A stretch of 64,000 bases of DNA from Nitrososphaerota archaeon (GTDB lineage: Archaea > Thermoproteota > Nitrososphaeria > Nitrososphaerales > CADDZS01), in assembly GCA_021325255.1 (NCBI GenBank), contig JAJPHP010000071.1, positions 124,001 through 188,000 on the forward strand. Reading direction: 5' to 3'. Below the pieces are notes generated by a model. It made no database searches, was not told the DNA's origin, and worked only from the letters and a program-made list of their open reading frames with translations. Both the position numbers and the translations under genes were made by a program. Position 1 is the stretch's first letter; the number at the start of each line of letters is the position of its first letter. Shown piece after piece: positions 52,991-61,980 of this stretch.

Positions 52991-54049
52991 GTGCCTTCTC
53001 TACGGTATTTGCCGTTGAAATTTGGAATCAGCCTCATGGGAGTCTATGACACTCCAAACTACCTCGAAGATACGTTACGCTATGTAAAGTTCATCGAAGA
53101 GAAGGGGTTCGACCACGTCTGGGTCGGCGATTCGCAGATGATCCACCGTGACGCCTACACCGACCTCACCAGGTGGGCGCTCAACACGAGCAGGATCAAG
53201 ATAGGACCTCTTGTTACAAACCCCGCGACGAGGCATCCCTCCGTGACCGCCTCGGCAATTTGCTCCATCGACGAGATATCGAACGGGAGGGCGCTCCTTG
53301 CCATCGGAACTGGCGAGAGCGCGGTCAGGCGCGTCGGGATAAAGACAAGGCCCGTCGCAGAACTTGAGAAGGCTGTGGACGTGATTAGAAAGCTCTGCCT
53401 GGGGCAGGAGGTTGACTTTGGGGAGACAAAGATGAGCATCAGGTGGAACAAAGGAAGGAAGATCCCGATCTACGTAACGGGGAGTGGTCCAAAGGCACTT
53501 GAGCTCGCAGGCAGGGTAGGCGACGGCGCGATAATAAACACTGGCGCGTCCGAGGACACTGTCAGATTCAGCATAGATCAGGTGCTGCACGGTTTGGAGG
53601 CAAGTGGTAGGAAACCAAATGACATCGACATGGCGATCTTCGCATTTGCAGCAGTAGCGGACGACAGGAGGGTTGCGATCGAGGAAGCAAAGCCTTTCGC
53701 GACATGGTTCTTCGTCAACATCCCAAACCACCCCGTCATAGTAAAGCAGCGGCTCTCGGGCAAGGCCAAGGAGATCCTAGAGAACTACCAGAAGGAGTAC
53801 TACAAGTATGACGAGCAGGTCAGCCACCATGCAGCGCAGTGGGATGGAGCTTCATCGAAGGCATCTTTCATGGATGAGGAGATGGTGACGAAGTTCAGTT
53901 TGGCTGGGAATCCGGAGGACGTTGTGAGGCAGCTGAGGGCTCTTGAGCGCACGGGCGTGGAGACATACATCTTCCGCGTGGGCTACTCGAAGAACTTTGA
54001 TAGGATGCTCGAGTTGTTAGGCGATCACGTGCTACCGCAGTTCAGATAG
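52991..54049 (+). CDS. LLM-class (luciferase-like) flavin/F420-dependent oxidoreductase
   Basis: A 352-residue TIM-barrel enzyme: FGISLMGVYDTPNYLEDTLR, EKGFDHVWVGDSQMIHRDAY, KIGPLVTNPATRHPSVTASA, GRALLAIGTGESAVRRVG and PIYVTGSGPKALELAGRVGD. These are closer to the Mer/F420-dependent glucose-6-phosphate dehydrogenase-like branch than the copy at 47977. Substrate unknown. Same strand as the flavoprotein gene 43 bp downstream, so perhaps co-transcribed. GTG start. Confidence 0.88.
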   Translation: MPSLRYLPLKFGISLMGVYDTPNYLEDTLRYVKFIEEKGFDHVWVGDSQMIHRDAYTDLTRWALNTSRIKIGPLVTNPATRHPSVTASAICSIDEISNGRALLAIGTGESAVRRVGIKTRPVAELEKAVDVIRKLCLGQEVDFGETKMSIRWNKGRKIPIYVTGSGPKALELAGRVGDGAIINTGASEDTVRFSIDQVLHGLEASGRKPNDIDMAIFAFAAVADDRRVAIEEAKPFATWFFVNIPNHPVIVKQRLSGKAKEILENYQKEYYKYDEQVSHHAAQWDGASSKASFMDEEMVTKFSLAGNPEDVVRQLRALERTGVETYIFRVGYSKNFDRMLELLGDHVLPQFR

Positions 54050-54092
54050 AGAGCCTTTCCATCACCTTATCCTGACGCACGAAAGTGAACAA

Positions 54093-55582
54093 GTGGGATT
54101 GCCGACAAAGAGGAAAAAGTGGGATTCTTCCTACGACGTCGTTGTCATAGGATACGGCGGAGCCGGAGCTTCGGCTGCAATCTCGGCCGCTGACCACGGC
54201 GCAAAGAGGGTCCTCATAGTTGAAAAGCAGAAGGAGCCCGGCGGCACGACCGCAATCTCGACCGGCCTCCTCATGGTTCCCTCGAGGGAGGGGCATGCGG
54301 GCACGCAAAAGTACGTCGAGGGGCTGACCGGCTCGGTAACTGACCGGGAATCAATCTCTGCATTTGTGAGAGAGGCAAGAGGAAACCTTGACTGGCTTGA
54401 GACTCTCGGCGCAACATTTGAAAAACTCGGCTCAGAGTCCATCGCCGGATTTCCAAGAGTAGGACGCTTCGAACCAGGATTTTCCCATGTCGAAGGATCA
54501 AGCGGGATTCAGATTTTTACTGTAAAGGGAGATGGGATTGGAGGTGAGAACATCTTCCGAGTCCTACAGAGGGCGGTGGGGAAGAGGAAGAGGAGCATCC
54601 GAGTCGCCATGAATACGAGCGCAGTGCAACTCGTTGTTGACCAGGGGAGGGTCAGTGGCGTAATTGTCTCCAGAGGACCTAAGAAAAGAAAAATTGCAAT
54701 TAGGGCGCAAAGAGGAGTCATCCTTGCCTGCGGCGGCTTTGAGTATGATGAGGAGATGAAGAAAAACTATCTCCCTGTGCCACTCTTCGAAGCACTCGGG
54801 AATCCCGGGAACACCGGAGATGGAATAAGAATGGCCGGTCAGGTAGGAGCGCAGCTCTGGCACATGAATGCAGTTTCGGCAGCATTCGCATACAAGATAC
54901 CTAGTGTTGGGATAGTTCCGCACTTTATGCCTACGGCGAGGTTCATCTACGTGGATCAGGAGGGAAAGAGGTTCTGCGACGAAAGCGCACTCGAAGGGCA
55001 TACTTCATGGATGAGCGTGTCAAGGTACGACATAAAGAAACTGAGGTACCCTGGCATACCTTCCTTTGTGATTTTCGACGAGATGGGGAGAAAGGATGGG
55101 CCGATTGGCACTTTCGCTCTGGCGCGGTAAAGGGAGCCTCGACATGGAGCGAGGACAACTCGGAGGAGGTCAAGAAGGGGTGGATATCCACCGCTGAAAG
55201 TTTAGAGCAACTTGCCCTGAAGCTTGGGATTGACCCGCCGAGTGCGCTAGCAGAAACTGTTGGAAGGTACAACGAAGCGTGCAAGAGTGGGAACGATCAA
55301 GAGTTTCACAGGTCCAGTTCAACCCTCAAACCCATAGATACTCCGCCCTACTACGGGATTGGAATCTGGGAGGCGCTGGGGAATACGCAGGGCGGCCCGA
55401 GGAGGAATTCGAAGTGTCAGGTGCTCGACATGCGCGGCAATCCGATACACGGCCTCTACAGCGCCGGATCGCTGGGCTCAATCTGGGGATTCCTCTACCA
55501 GGGCGGCGGAAACATTGCAGAGTGCCTTGCGAGCGGAAGGGTTGCCGGAAGAGAAGCGGCCGAATCATCACTTCGCGCGTGA
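54093..55582 (+). pseudogene. FAD-binding dehydrogenase (fumarate reductase/ketosteroid dehydrogenase-like), frameshifted
   Basis: The first frame (54093-55130) encodes VVVIGYGGAGASAAISAADH, STGLLMVPSREG, ILACGGFEYDEEMKKNYLPV and GNTGDGIRMAGQVGAQLWHM, ending prematurely with FALAR at a TAA. The second frame (from 55124) continues AVKGASTWSEDNSEEVKKGW through YNEACKSGNDQEF to GLYSAGSLGSIWGFLYQGGG and NIAECLASGRVAGREAA, ending at 55582. Together they make a complete ~495-residue FAD_binding_2 protein, so one base is shifted around 55120-55130. Programmed shift, real loss or an assembly indel are possible. The active enzyme would reduce or dehydrogenate a C=C bond. Confidence 0.8.
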
Positions 55583-55607
55583 AGCCACGAGAAGTTTCGC
55601 TTACTTC

Positions 55608-56408
55608 TTACTGATTTTTGTTCTCAGCTGAGAGATCCTTCTTCAAGGCGTAGATTGAGTTTGACACGGCCCTCTTGTAGAATTCCTCCGCGGCGGGAAC
55701 GTCGGGATTGTGCGGGTCGCTGCCGGATCCTGTGTCGGTGAAGTCCTCCCAGTAGCGCGCACCCCACCAGCTGCGCGTGATTGCAAGCTGCTTCAGTTTT
55801 GGGGTCCTCATCTTTTCCGAGCGCACCAGATCCGGTCTAGCGCACATTAGCATCGCGGTCTCAGAATCGCCCGCGTGGTTGATCTTCAATGGCTCCGGTC
55901 TCTCGCTTGCTACGGCTGATTTTGGATAATCTCCAAACGAGGTCCAGTTCAGAAGGTGGGCCTGGAGACCGATGTCTCTCTCGATTCTATCTACTGCAAG
56001 CTGGACTACGGGAAAGTTCCCTCCGTGGGAGTTGATCACCAAAAATCTCTTGACGCCGTGGCGCTTCAGTGAGCGGGCTACGTCCAATAGAATATCTTCA
56101 AGTGTGTGCGGGCTCAGCGTAACAGTTCCGGGAAAGTTGGCGTGCTCCTCCGAGTATCCAAGCCACAGAGTAGGCAGGAGCAGTATGATTATCCCTTCTC
56201 GCTCAGCTTCTTCAGCGAGCCTGTTTGCAAAGTACTCTCCGATGATTGAGTCCGTGAGCAGAGGGAGATGTGTGGAATGCTGTTCGTGAGATGCGCAAAC
56301 CAGCGCGACGAAATCGTATTCTTGATAGGCTTTCTTCGCTTCTTCCCAGGTCATCTCTCCGAGCTGGTGGTGCTTCCCCTTCTTCGACTTTATAGCGTCA
56401 GTTTCCAA
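55608..56408 (-). CDS. Creatininase-family amidohydrolase (second copy)
   Basis: A 266-residue protein with all expected creatininase-family metal motifs: E42, H44 and D53 (ASHEQHSTHLPLLTD), the His in VINSHGGNFP and the Glu in NHAGDSETAML. Relatives hydrolyse cyclic or formyl amides. The classical motif set contrasts with the altered HADDGEHS copy at 23752. Convergent with the flavoprotein gene. Its neighbourhood of amidases and a hydantoinase supports a catabolic role (inference). Confidence 0.9.
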   Translation of the reverse strand: METDAIKSKKGKHHQLGEMTWEEAKKAYQEYDFVALVCASHEQHSTHLPLLTDSIIGEYFANRLAEEAEREGIIILLLPTLWLGYSEEHANFPGTVTLSPHTLEDILLDVARSLKRHGVKRFLVINSHGGNFPVVQLAVDRIERDIGLQAHLLNWTSFGDYPKSAVASERPEPLKINHAGDSETAMLMCARPDLVRSEKMRTPKLKQLAITRSWWGARYWEDFTDTGSGSDPHNPDVPAAEEFYKRAVSNSIYALKKDLSAENKNQ

Positions 56409-56453
56409 TTCGGTCCTCCTCCAATCGAACCTCCGACTTAAGCGTTCGGTGCT

Positions 56454-58718
56454 CTAGTACAGTGACGCATAGTATTGAGGCATGAAAGTCCCGCCGAGTG
56501 ATGGATTGAAGAAGAACCCTTGGACGTTCGAGGTGATGGGCTGGAACTCCTGCACGTAGTCCTCCCAGAGATACATGACCATCTGGTTAGCCAGGGTGTT
56601 CATCGCGTTGCTCGCTGCTATTATCCCGGAAACATTGCCCGACTCGCTCGCATTCAGGGCTTCATGATACAGGACTCCCATCTCCGGAATATTCCATCCG
56701 TCCGGGCCCGGAAAGTCGTTATTCGGTGCAAAGACGGGCCCGAGCGAGTCTATCACCCAAGGGTAGTCGTTTCCCCACGCGCCCCAATACATGTAGAAGT
56801 ACCCCGACAAGAGGTTGGACAGGTAGGTGCCGAAGGGGTAGGGTACCACAGATATCGTCAGCCCCATGTTGTATGTTTGGCTGACGTTGTTGATGACGCC
56901 GGCTATGCTGCTGAGGATATTCTCCGAGACCGTGTCCCCGGTATCGTAATCGAGTTGGATGCTCTGTGTAACGGGGTTGTTACACTTGTTGGCGGAGTTC
57001 AGTGTCGGACACCCGAACGAGTTGTTAAAGACGCCAGCGGGTGCGGCTGTCCCATTATAGAAGTTAAAGTGCGTGAGCGGTTGAAGCATCGCGTCAAGGA
57101 GCAGATTCTGCACCGCGCTCAGGTTGTAGCTGTACCTTGGCTTGATCGAGGCGTTGTATACACCCTGCGGTGGAAGACCGGGCACTATCAAATTATTTGC
57201 AATCTGTCCTAGTTTGTTGTTGGAGTTCACGTTCACATCGGTGATATTGACCGCATCGGCAAAGGCAAGCCGGAACCTAATGTCTGAGAAGGGTTGGAAC
57301 TGGTAGTAAGTTCCGGTCTGCTGATTTGTCACGTTCGTGTCGAAGGTGAAGAAGTTGATGTCGAAGATGCTGTACGGACCGTAGAGCTTGACGCCGGGAA
57401 TGGTGGACTGGAGTGTGTTGTTCGAAAGCCAGTCGTTCCTATTCGCCACATCGTAGAGGTTGGTGTTGGGAATGTCCACGGCCATCGCCTGCCCTGACTT
57501 TGCCGCCGATTGTAGATCAATCTCCCTCGTCGTAGTCTGCGGGACAAAGTTGATGTGGATGGTGTGAATGCGCGGGACTATCTTGGCGCCGCCGCTGAAC
57601 TGGTAGGGACCGCCCCAGTAGTTCGGGTTCGCTGAAAGAACGATGTCGTTGGTCCTCTGGTCGAAGCTCGTCAAAACGTATGGACCTGTGCTAGCCTGCG
57701 ACCCTTGATACGCGCCATCAAGATAGGTTGTGCCACACCCCTTGGGAGTGATCCCGTTGTTGCAGGTCGAGGCTGCATCTAGAAAGTATTGATTCATTTG
57801 GCTGGACAAGTTGCCACTAAGCGTCGAGTACGGTAAAGAGTAACCGGTGCTGGACTGGTTCCATAGCGAGAGGTCGTGCTGCATAACGTAAGCAGGGGCT
57901 AGTATGTCCGCCCACTCATTAGCCAGCAGTTCAGGGAAGGCGGAGTTGGGATGCTGCACGTGCACGACAAATGTAAACGGCCCAGTTATCTGGATAAAGT
58001 TCTGCGAGAGTACATCATTGATCCAGCTCGAGTTGTAAGAGTGCGGCGCTCCTAGGGTGGTGCTTAGACTCGTGTTCAGTAGCTGCCAGATTATCCAAGC
58101 GGCTTGCGTGCCATGACTCACCGGGGTGCTCGCGTCACCAATGAGCAATCTGTTTAGCGAGAAATACACGGCAGAGGAGTTTAGCTGTTCGCCATCATTG
58201 AAATGAATGCCCTGCCTCAGGGTAAAGCTGTATGTGGTAAGATTCGCAGAAGCGGTATAGTTCTGGGCAAGCCAGGGGATTATCATGGTTGAGCTTGAAC
58301 CGTTGTACCACAGCAGCGGCTCGTACACATTCTGGAGTATGTTGTAATCGTATCCAGAGTAGGACACGTCCGGATCAAGGTAGGAGGGCGTGTTCAGTGT
58401 CTCCCAAGTGAACACGCTTGGAATCGGCGAAGAAGAGTTAGCAGATGTAACAGTAGAGGAAGAAGAGCTAGTAGAGGACACCGAGGATGTGCTTGAAACG
58501 CTGGTTGTGGCTCCTGTTGAGGAAGTGGTGGCCGTGCTTGCCGCACTGCTAGAAGTTGCAATCGAACTGGTCGTCGAGACGTTGGAAGATGTCGCAGTAG
58601 TGCCCGGTCGAGTCAGAGCGTAGATGCCTACTCCCGCTACGACTATGATTATGATAACAATGACAGCCAGTATTGCCCTCGATATCGCGTACACACTTCG
58701 ACGACTTACCCAAAGCAT
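56454..58718 (-). CDS. Family 5 solute-binding protein with membrane anchor and Ser/Thr stalk
   Basis: A 754-residue protein. N-terminal helix (about 12-34), Ser/Thr stalk (about 38-98), then an SBP_bac_5 domain: FTWETLNTPSYLDPDVSYSG, YSFTLRQGIHFNDGEQLNSS, ASTGPYVLTSFDQRTNDIVL and MYWGAWGNDYPWVIDSLGPV. The C-terminus resembles the partial gene at 1-52. It is larger than most family members because of the stalk and insertions. No transport genes are adjacent. It likely presents peptides or similar ligands to a permease encoded elsewhere, perhaps one of the sets at 28463 or 40806. Confidence 0.9.
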   Translation of the reverse strand: MLWVSRRSVYAISRAILAVIVIIIIVVAGVGIYALTRPGTTATSSNVSTTSSIATSSSAASTATTSSTGATTSVSSTSSVSSTSSSSSTVTSANSSSPIPSVFTWETLNTPSYLDPDVSYSGYDYNILQNVYEPLLWYNGSSSTMIIPWLAQNYTASANLTTYSFTLRQGIHFNDGEQLNSSAVYFSLNRLLIGDASTPVSHGTQAAWIIWQLLNTSLSTTLGAPHSYNSSWINDVLSQNFIQITGPFTFVVHVQHPNSAFPELLANEWADILAPAYVMQHDLSLWNQSSTGYSLPYSTLSGNLSSQMNQYFLDAASTCNNGITPKGCGTTYLDGAYQGSQASTGPYVLTSFDQRTNDIVLSANPNYWGGPYQFSGGAKIVPRIHTIHINFVPQTTTREIDLQSAAKSGQAMAVDIPNTNLYDVANRNDWLSNNTLQSTIPGVKLYGPYSIFDINFFTFDTNVTNQQTGTYYQFQPFSDIRFRLAFADAVNITDVNVNSNNKLGQIANNLIVPGLPPQGVYNASIKPRYSYNLSAVQNLLLDAMLQPLTHFNFYNGTAAPAGVFNNSFGCPTLNSANKCNNPVTQSIQLDYDTGDTVSENILSSIAGVINNVSQTYNMGLTISVVPYPFGTYLSNLLSGYFYMYWGAWGNDYPWVIDSLGPVFAPNNDFPGPDGWNIPEMGVLYHEALNASESGNVSGIIAASNAMNTLANQMVMYLWEDYVQEFQPITSNVQGFFFNPSLGGTFMPQYYASLY

Positions 58719-58949
58719 ATTCGATTGCTCTGCCTTTTGGAAGGTTTGGTTATACTTATCCTTTGTAATGTAGGAAGAAGGATATCTTTTCCAGTCTGAC
58801 AGAGCAGCAGATCATGAGTCCCAAAGTGTACTTGTTGCAGCACGTGTGAGTTCACCTTCCGAAAATCCAGTTGCTGAATGAACTCTGACAATTTCAAACG
58901 TAGCCTTAAGTAGCGAGAACTCTTTTATTTTCTGCATACTCCTGCGCGG

Positions 58950-60197
58950 ATGATCATGATTCCTGATTCTTTGAAGGAGTCCATAGTCAGCGCTGTCGAT
59001 TCAAATAAGGACTTGCTTTTTCAAATCAGCAGATTTGTCCACTCTCACCCAGAACCCAATTACGAAGAATTTCAGTGCTCAAAATACCTCGTCGAACAGC
59101 TGAGCAGATTGGGTTTCAGCGTCGAATACCCATTCTGCAACATAAAGACGGCGTTCAAAGGCACGATTGTTAATGGGGAGGGTCCTCACGTTGCAATTCT
59201 CGCAGAGTTTGATGGGCTGCCGGTGACTATGCCGGATGGTTCTTCTCCGGTTGTGCACGCATGTGGACACAATCTAAACTGTTCTGCCGCAGTTGGCGCG
59301 GCACTGGCATTGAAGTCCGTAAGTTCGCAACTTCCGGGAACCGTAAGTATCATTGGCACTCCGGCTGAGGAGGGAGGCGGGGGCAAGGTTGCCTTGTTGG
59401 AGAAGGGCGCGTTCAGAAACGTAGACGCCATACTTACGGTCCATGGAGATCAGAGAGATTGGTACACCGTCGCCAGAGCCTGCTCGGCGGGCGAGTTTCT
59501 CCACGTTACGTTCCTTGGCCGGCCAGCCTCGGAAGGCTACTCGAGGAACTACGTGAACGCCGTGGATGCGGCTGTTTTGTTCCTCACTGTTCTAGGGTTC
59601 CTAGATTCGCGTCTGACCCCAGATAGCCTGATTCAAAGAAGAATTGTTCCAGGCAACCAAGCGGTGAATACCATACCACTCGAGTGCGCCGTAGATGTCC
59701 AAATCAGATCCGGGGACGAATCGTATTTGGAAAGGATGAAGAGCCAAGTCATTCAAGCCGCTGAAGGCGTCGCTGGGGCAATCGGGGCACATGTGAGAAT
59801 CGATCAAAGAGGGTATCGCTACGAGCGGATAATTGAAAACAAAACTCTCGAGGAGGTCGCAAAAAGGAATATCGAGCGACTTGGCCACAAATTTACCTAC
59901 GACGAAGTCAGTCCGTATCCGTTTGGCACAGACACGGGTAACCTCAGCCATCATATTCCAACTGTGCAGTTTTTGATCGGGAGGCCTGAGGGGTTCAGGT
60001 TCCACACCCCTGAAGCAGTCAAACAAAGCATCAGTGACTCTGCTCAAAACATGATGATCGAATCGGCAAAGATCCTTGCTGCCACAACTGCAGACATACT
60101 TTTGGACACAGGTCTTTCACAGACGGCAAAGAAAGAGCTGGAACAGTATCGCGAGAGAGGCTTCTCGGGTCTGTATTCGTGGCATAGGAAGGTGTAA
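58950..60197 (+). CDS. M20-family amidohydrolase (AbgB/aminoacylase-like)
   Basis: A 415-residue M20D enzyme: ISRFVHSHPEPNYEEFQCSK, AILAEFDGLP, HACGHNLNCSAAVGAALALK (metal-binding His pair), GTPAEEGGGGKVALLEKGAF (Glu ligands) and PFGTDTGNLSHHIPTVQFLI near the C-terminus. It cleaves N-acyl or aminobenzoyl-type amides from amino acids. Tandem ATG codons at 58950 and 58956; a TATA-like TTTTATTT at 58923-58930 favours the second for leaderless translation. It converges on the hyuB gene. A good partner for hydantoinase products (carbamoyl amino acids), though that is inferred. Confidence 0.9.
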   Translation: MIMIPDSLKESIVSAVDSNKDLLFQISRFVHSHPEPNYEEFQCSKYLVEQLSRLGFSVEYPFCNIKTAFKGTIVNGEGPHVAILAEFDGLPVTMPDGSSPVVHACGHNLNCSAAVGAALALKSVSSQLPGTVSIIGTPAEEGGGGKVALLEKGAFRNVDAILTVHGDQRDWYTVARACSAGEFLHVTFLGRPASEGYSRNYVNAVDAAVLFLTVLGFLDSRLTPDSLIQRRIVPGNQAVNTIPLECAVDVQIRSGDESYLERMKSQVIQAAEGVAGAIGAHVRIDQRGYRYERIIENKTLEEVAKRNIERLGHKFTYDEVSPYPFGTDTGNLSHHIPTVQFLIGRPEGFRFHTPEAVKQSISDSAQNMMIESAKILAATTADILLDTGLSQTAKKELEQYRERGFSGLYSWHRKV

Positions 60198-60237
60198 AGC
60201 TCGTTTTTTAAATGCGCAACCAATTTTAGAAGCTTGC

Positions 60238-61980
60238 TTACTTTCCTGACGCTTTCTTCTTTGAGCTTGCTTTCCATTTGTACATTGACCTTGCAGCCTT
60301 CAAAGAAATCAGGCCATCTTCCAAGTCCTCGAGAACCCTTTCTCTGTCCCGCTGGCTTGGGTTACCGTAGCCTCCGCCTCCCGGGAGTTTGAAGCGGATG
60401 ATGTCACCGTCCTCGAGCTGTACTATTCTTCGTGGGTGGAGCTTTTTCGGCGGCGCCCTTTTCTTCGCCCTGAATTTTCCGAGGTAGACTATCGCCGACT
60501 TGCCTCCTTCTTTTCCTCCAAAGAGTCCCTGCGCGGGATACACGTCGCGTCCTGAGATGTTGAGGAGTGTGACTCCCTCACTATTTGCAACTCTCACGTC
60601 AACGATTACGCCGCACCCGCCCCTGAATTTGCCCGCGCCACCAGAGTCCTGGGCCAGCTCAAGCCTCTCTATGATCACCGGCGCCACGGTCTCTACTATC
60701 TCGACGGGTGTGTTTTCCGCACGCGCGGGGAAGGGGTAGCAGTGGATTCCATCTTTATTAGGGCGTGCGCCGAGACCTCCCGAGTGGTTGACTATCTGGA
60801 CGAATGGCTTGATACCGTGTGAATTCCTCGAGTCCACTCCGGAGAACTGGGGCATGTTGCTCCCTGTTCCTCCACTCGGCGCGATTATCCTGCTGGGCGC
60901 AGCCTCGGAAAGTGCCCTGAATACCAGAGAGTTCACCCTCCAGTTCGTCAGGTGCCTTCCTCCGACCGCGGCGGGAAACTTGGGATTGAGTATAGTTCCC
61001 TCTGGTACAATCACCTCGACGCTCTTCATCACTCCCTCATTCATCGGCACGTGGGGGTTCGTCGCGCACTTTACCGCGTGCGAGGTATAGGCGAACGTAT
61101 AGTTGAATGGAGAGTTCATTCCGTTAGGGCTCTGGGGACCCGTACCTGTAAAATCAGCAGTTAGGCTCTCGCCATTAATCGTGATCTTCATCTTCAGGGG
61201 AATTGAGGAATCGCCGTCGAATGACTCCATCAGTTCGCTCGCGCTGAACTCTCCCTGCTTGAACTCGGCGATGCTGGTCCTCATAGCCCGCTCGGCGGTC
61301 GAGATGATCTGCTCGGAAAGCGATCGGAAATCGCCGAGCCCGAGTTTGAAGTCCTTCACAAATTCTTCGAGCCTCTTTGAAGCGACGTAGTTTGAGGAGA
61401 GCTGCGCATTGAAATCGCCAAGTTCCTTGTATGGAACCCTGACGTTGCTTTCAACAATCTTGAGAAAGTCCTTGTTGGGCTGACCCCTCGAGTGAAACTT
61501 GAGCGTAGGGATCCTAAGCCCCTCCTCGAAGATCTGCCGAGAGTCGGCAATGTGCCCTCCAGCCACCTTTCCCCCAATGTCCGTGTGATGAGTGATATTT
61601 AGGGCAAAGGCTAGGAGCGACCCTTCGAGGAATATCGGCGTGGCTATCGCGATATCAGGTAGGTGTCCCGCGACGAGGTAGGGGTCATTTGTGATCAGGC
61701 TGTCTCCGGGTTCGAGAGACTCCGACGGGTACTCCTTCAGCATCACCTTGACCGCGTCCCTGACACTTCCTAGGTGGCCGGGGCTCCCAATGTAATCCGT
61801 CTGTGCAATCATGTTGCCCTCGTGGTCAAAGAGCGCGCAGGAAAAGTCGTTTGCCTCCCTGACCATCTCGGAGTAGGCTGTTTTCTTTAGGGTAACTCCC
61901 ATCTCTTCGGCTATTGAGACGAGTCCGCCCCAGAGGATCTCGAGCCTCACTGGATCAAACTTATTGACTGACAAACTCAC
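60238..61980 (-). CDS. hyuB: Hydantoinase B / oxoprolinase-type subunit (second HyuB)
   Basis: A 580-residue HyuB: LKKTAYSEMVREANDFSCAL, YIGSPGHLGSVRDAVKVMLK, LITNDPYLVAGHLPDIAIAT, NITHHTDIGGKVAGG and the C-terminal GKFRGGCGVIVDV and PGGGGYGNPSQRDRERV. The ATG at 61980 overlaps the hyuA stop (ATGA), so the two are translationally coupled. It is similar but not identical to the copy at 31599, suggesting different substrates. C-terminal Lys-rich tail. Confidence 0.92.
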   Translation of the reverse strand: MSLSVNKFDPVRLEILWGGLVSIAEEMGVTLKKTAYSEMVREANDFSCALFDHEGNMIAQTDYIGSPGHLGSVRDAVKVMLKEYPSESLEPGDSLITNDPYLVAGHLPDIAIATPIFLEGSLLAFALNITHHTDIGGKVAGGHIADSRQIFEEGLRIPTLKFHSRGQPNKDFLKIVESNVRVPYKELGDFNAQLSSNYVASKRLEEFVKDFKLGLGDFRSLSEQIISTAERAMRTSIAEFKQGEFSASELMESFDGDSSIPLKMKITINGESLTADFTGTGPQSPNGMNSPFNYTFAYTSHAVKCATNPHVPMNEGVMKSVEVIVPEGTILNPKFPAAVGGRHLTNWRVNSLVFRALSEAAPSRIIAPSGGTGSNMPQFSGVDSRNSHGIKPFVQIVNHSGGLGARPNKDGIHCYPFPARAENTPVEIVETVAPVIIERLELAQDSGGAGKFRGGCGVIVDVRVANSEGVTLLNISGRDVYPAQGLFGGKEGGKSAIVYLGKFRAKKRAPPKKLHPRRIVQLEDGDIIRFKLPGGGGYGNPSQRDRERVLEDLEDGLISLKAARSMYKWKASSKKKASGK

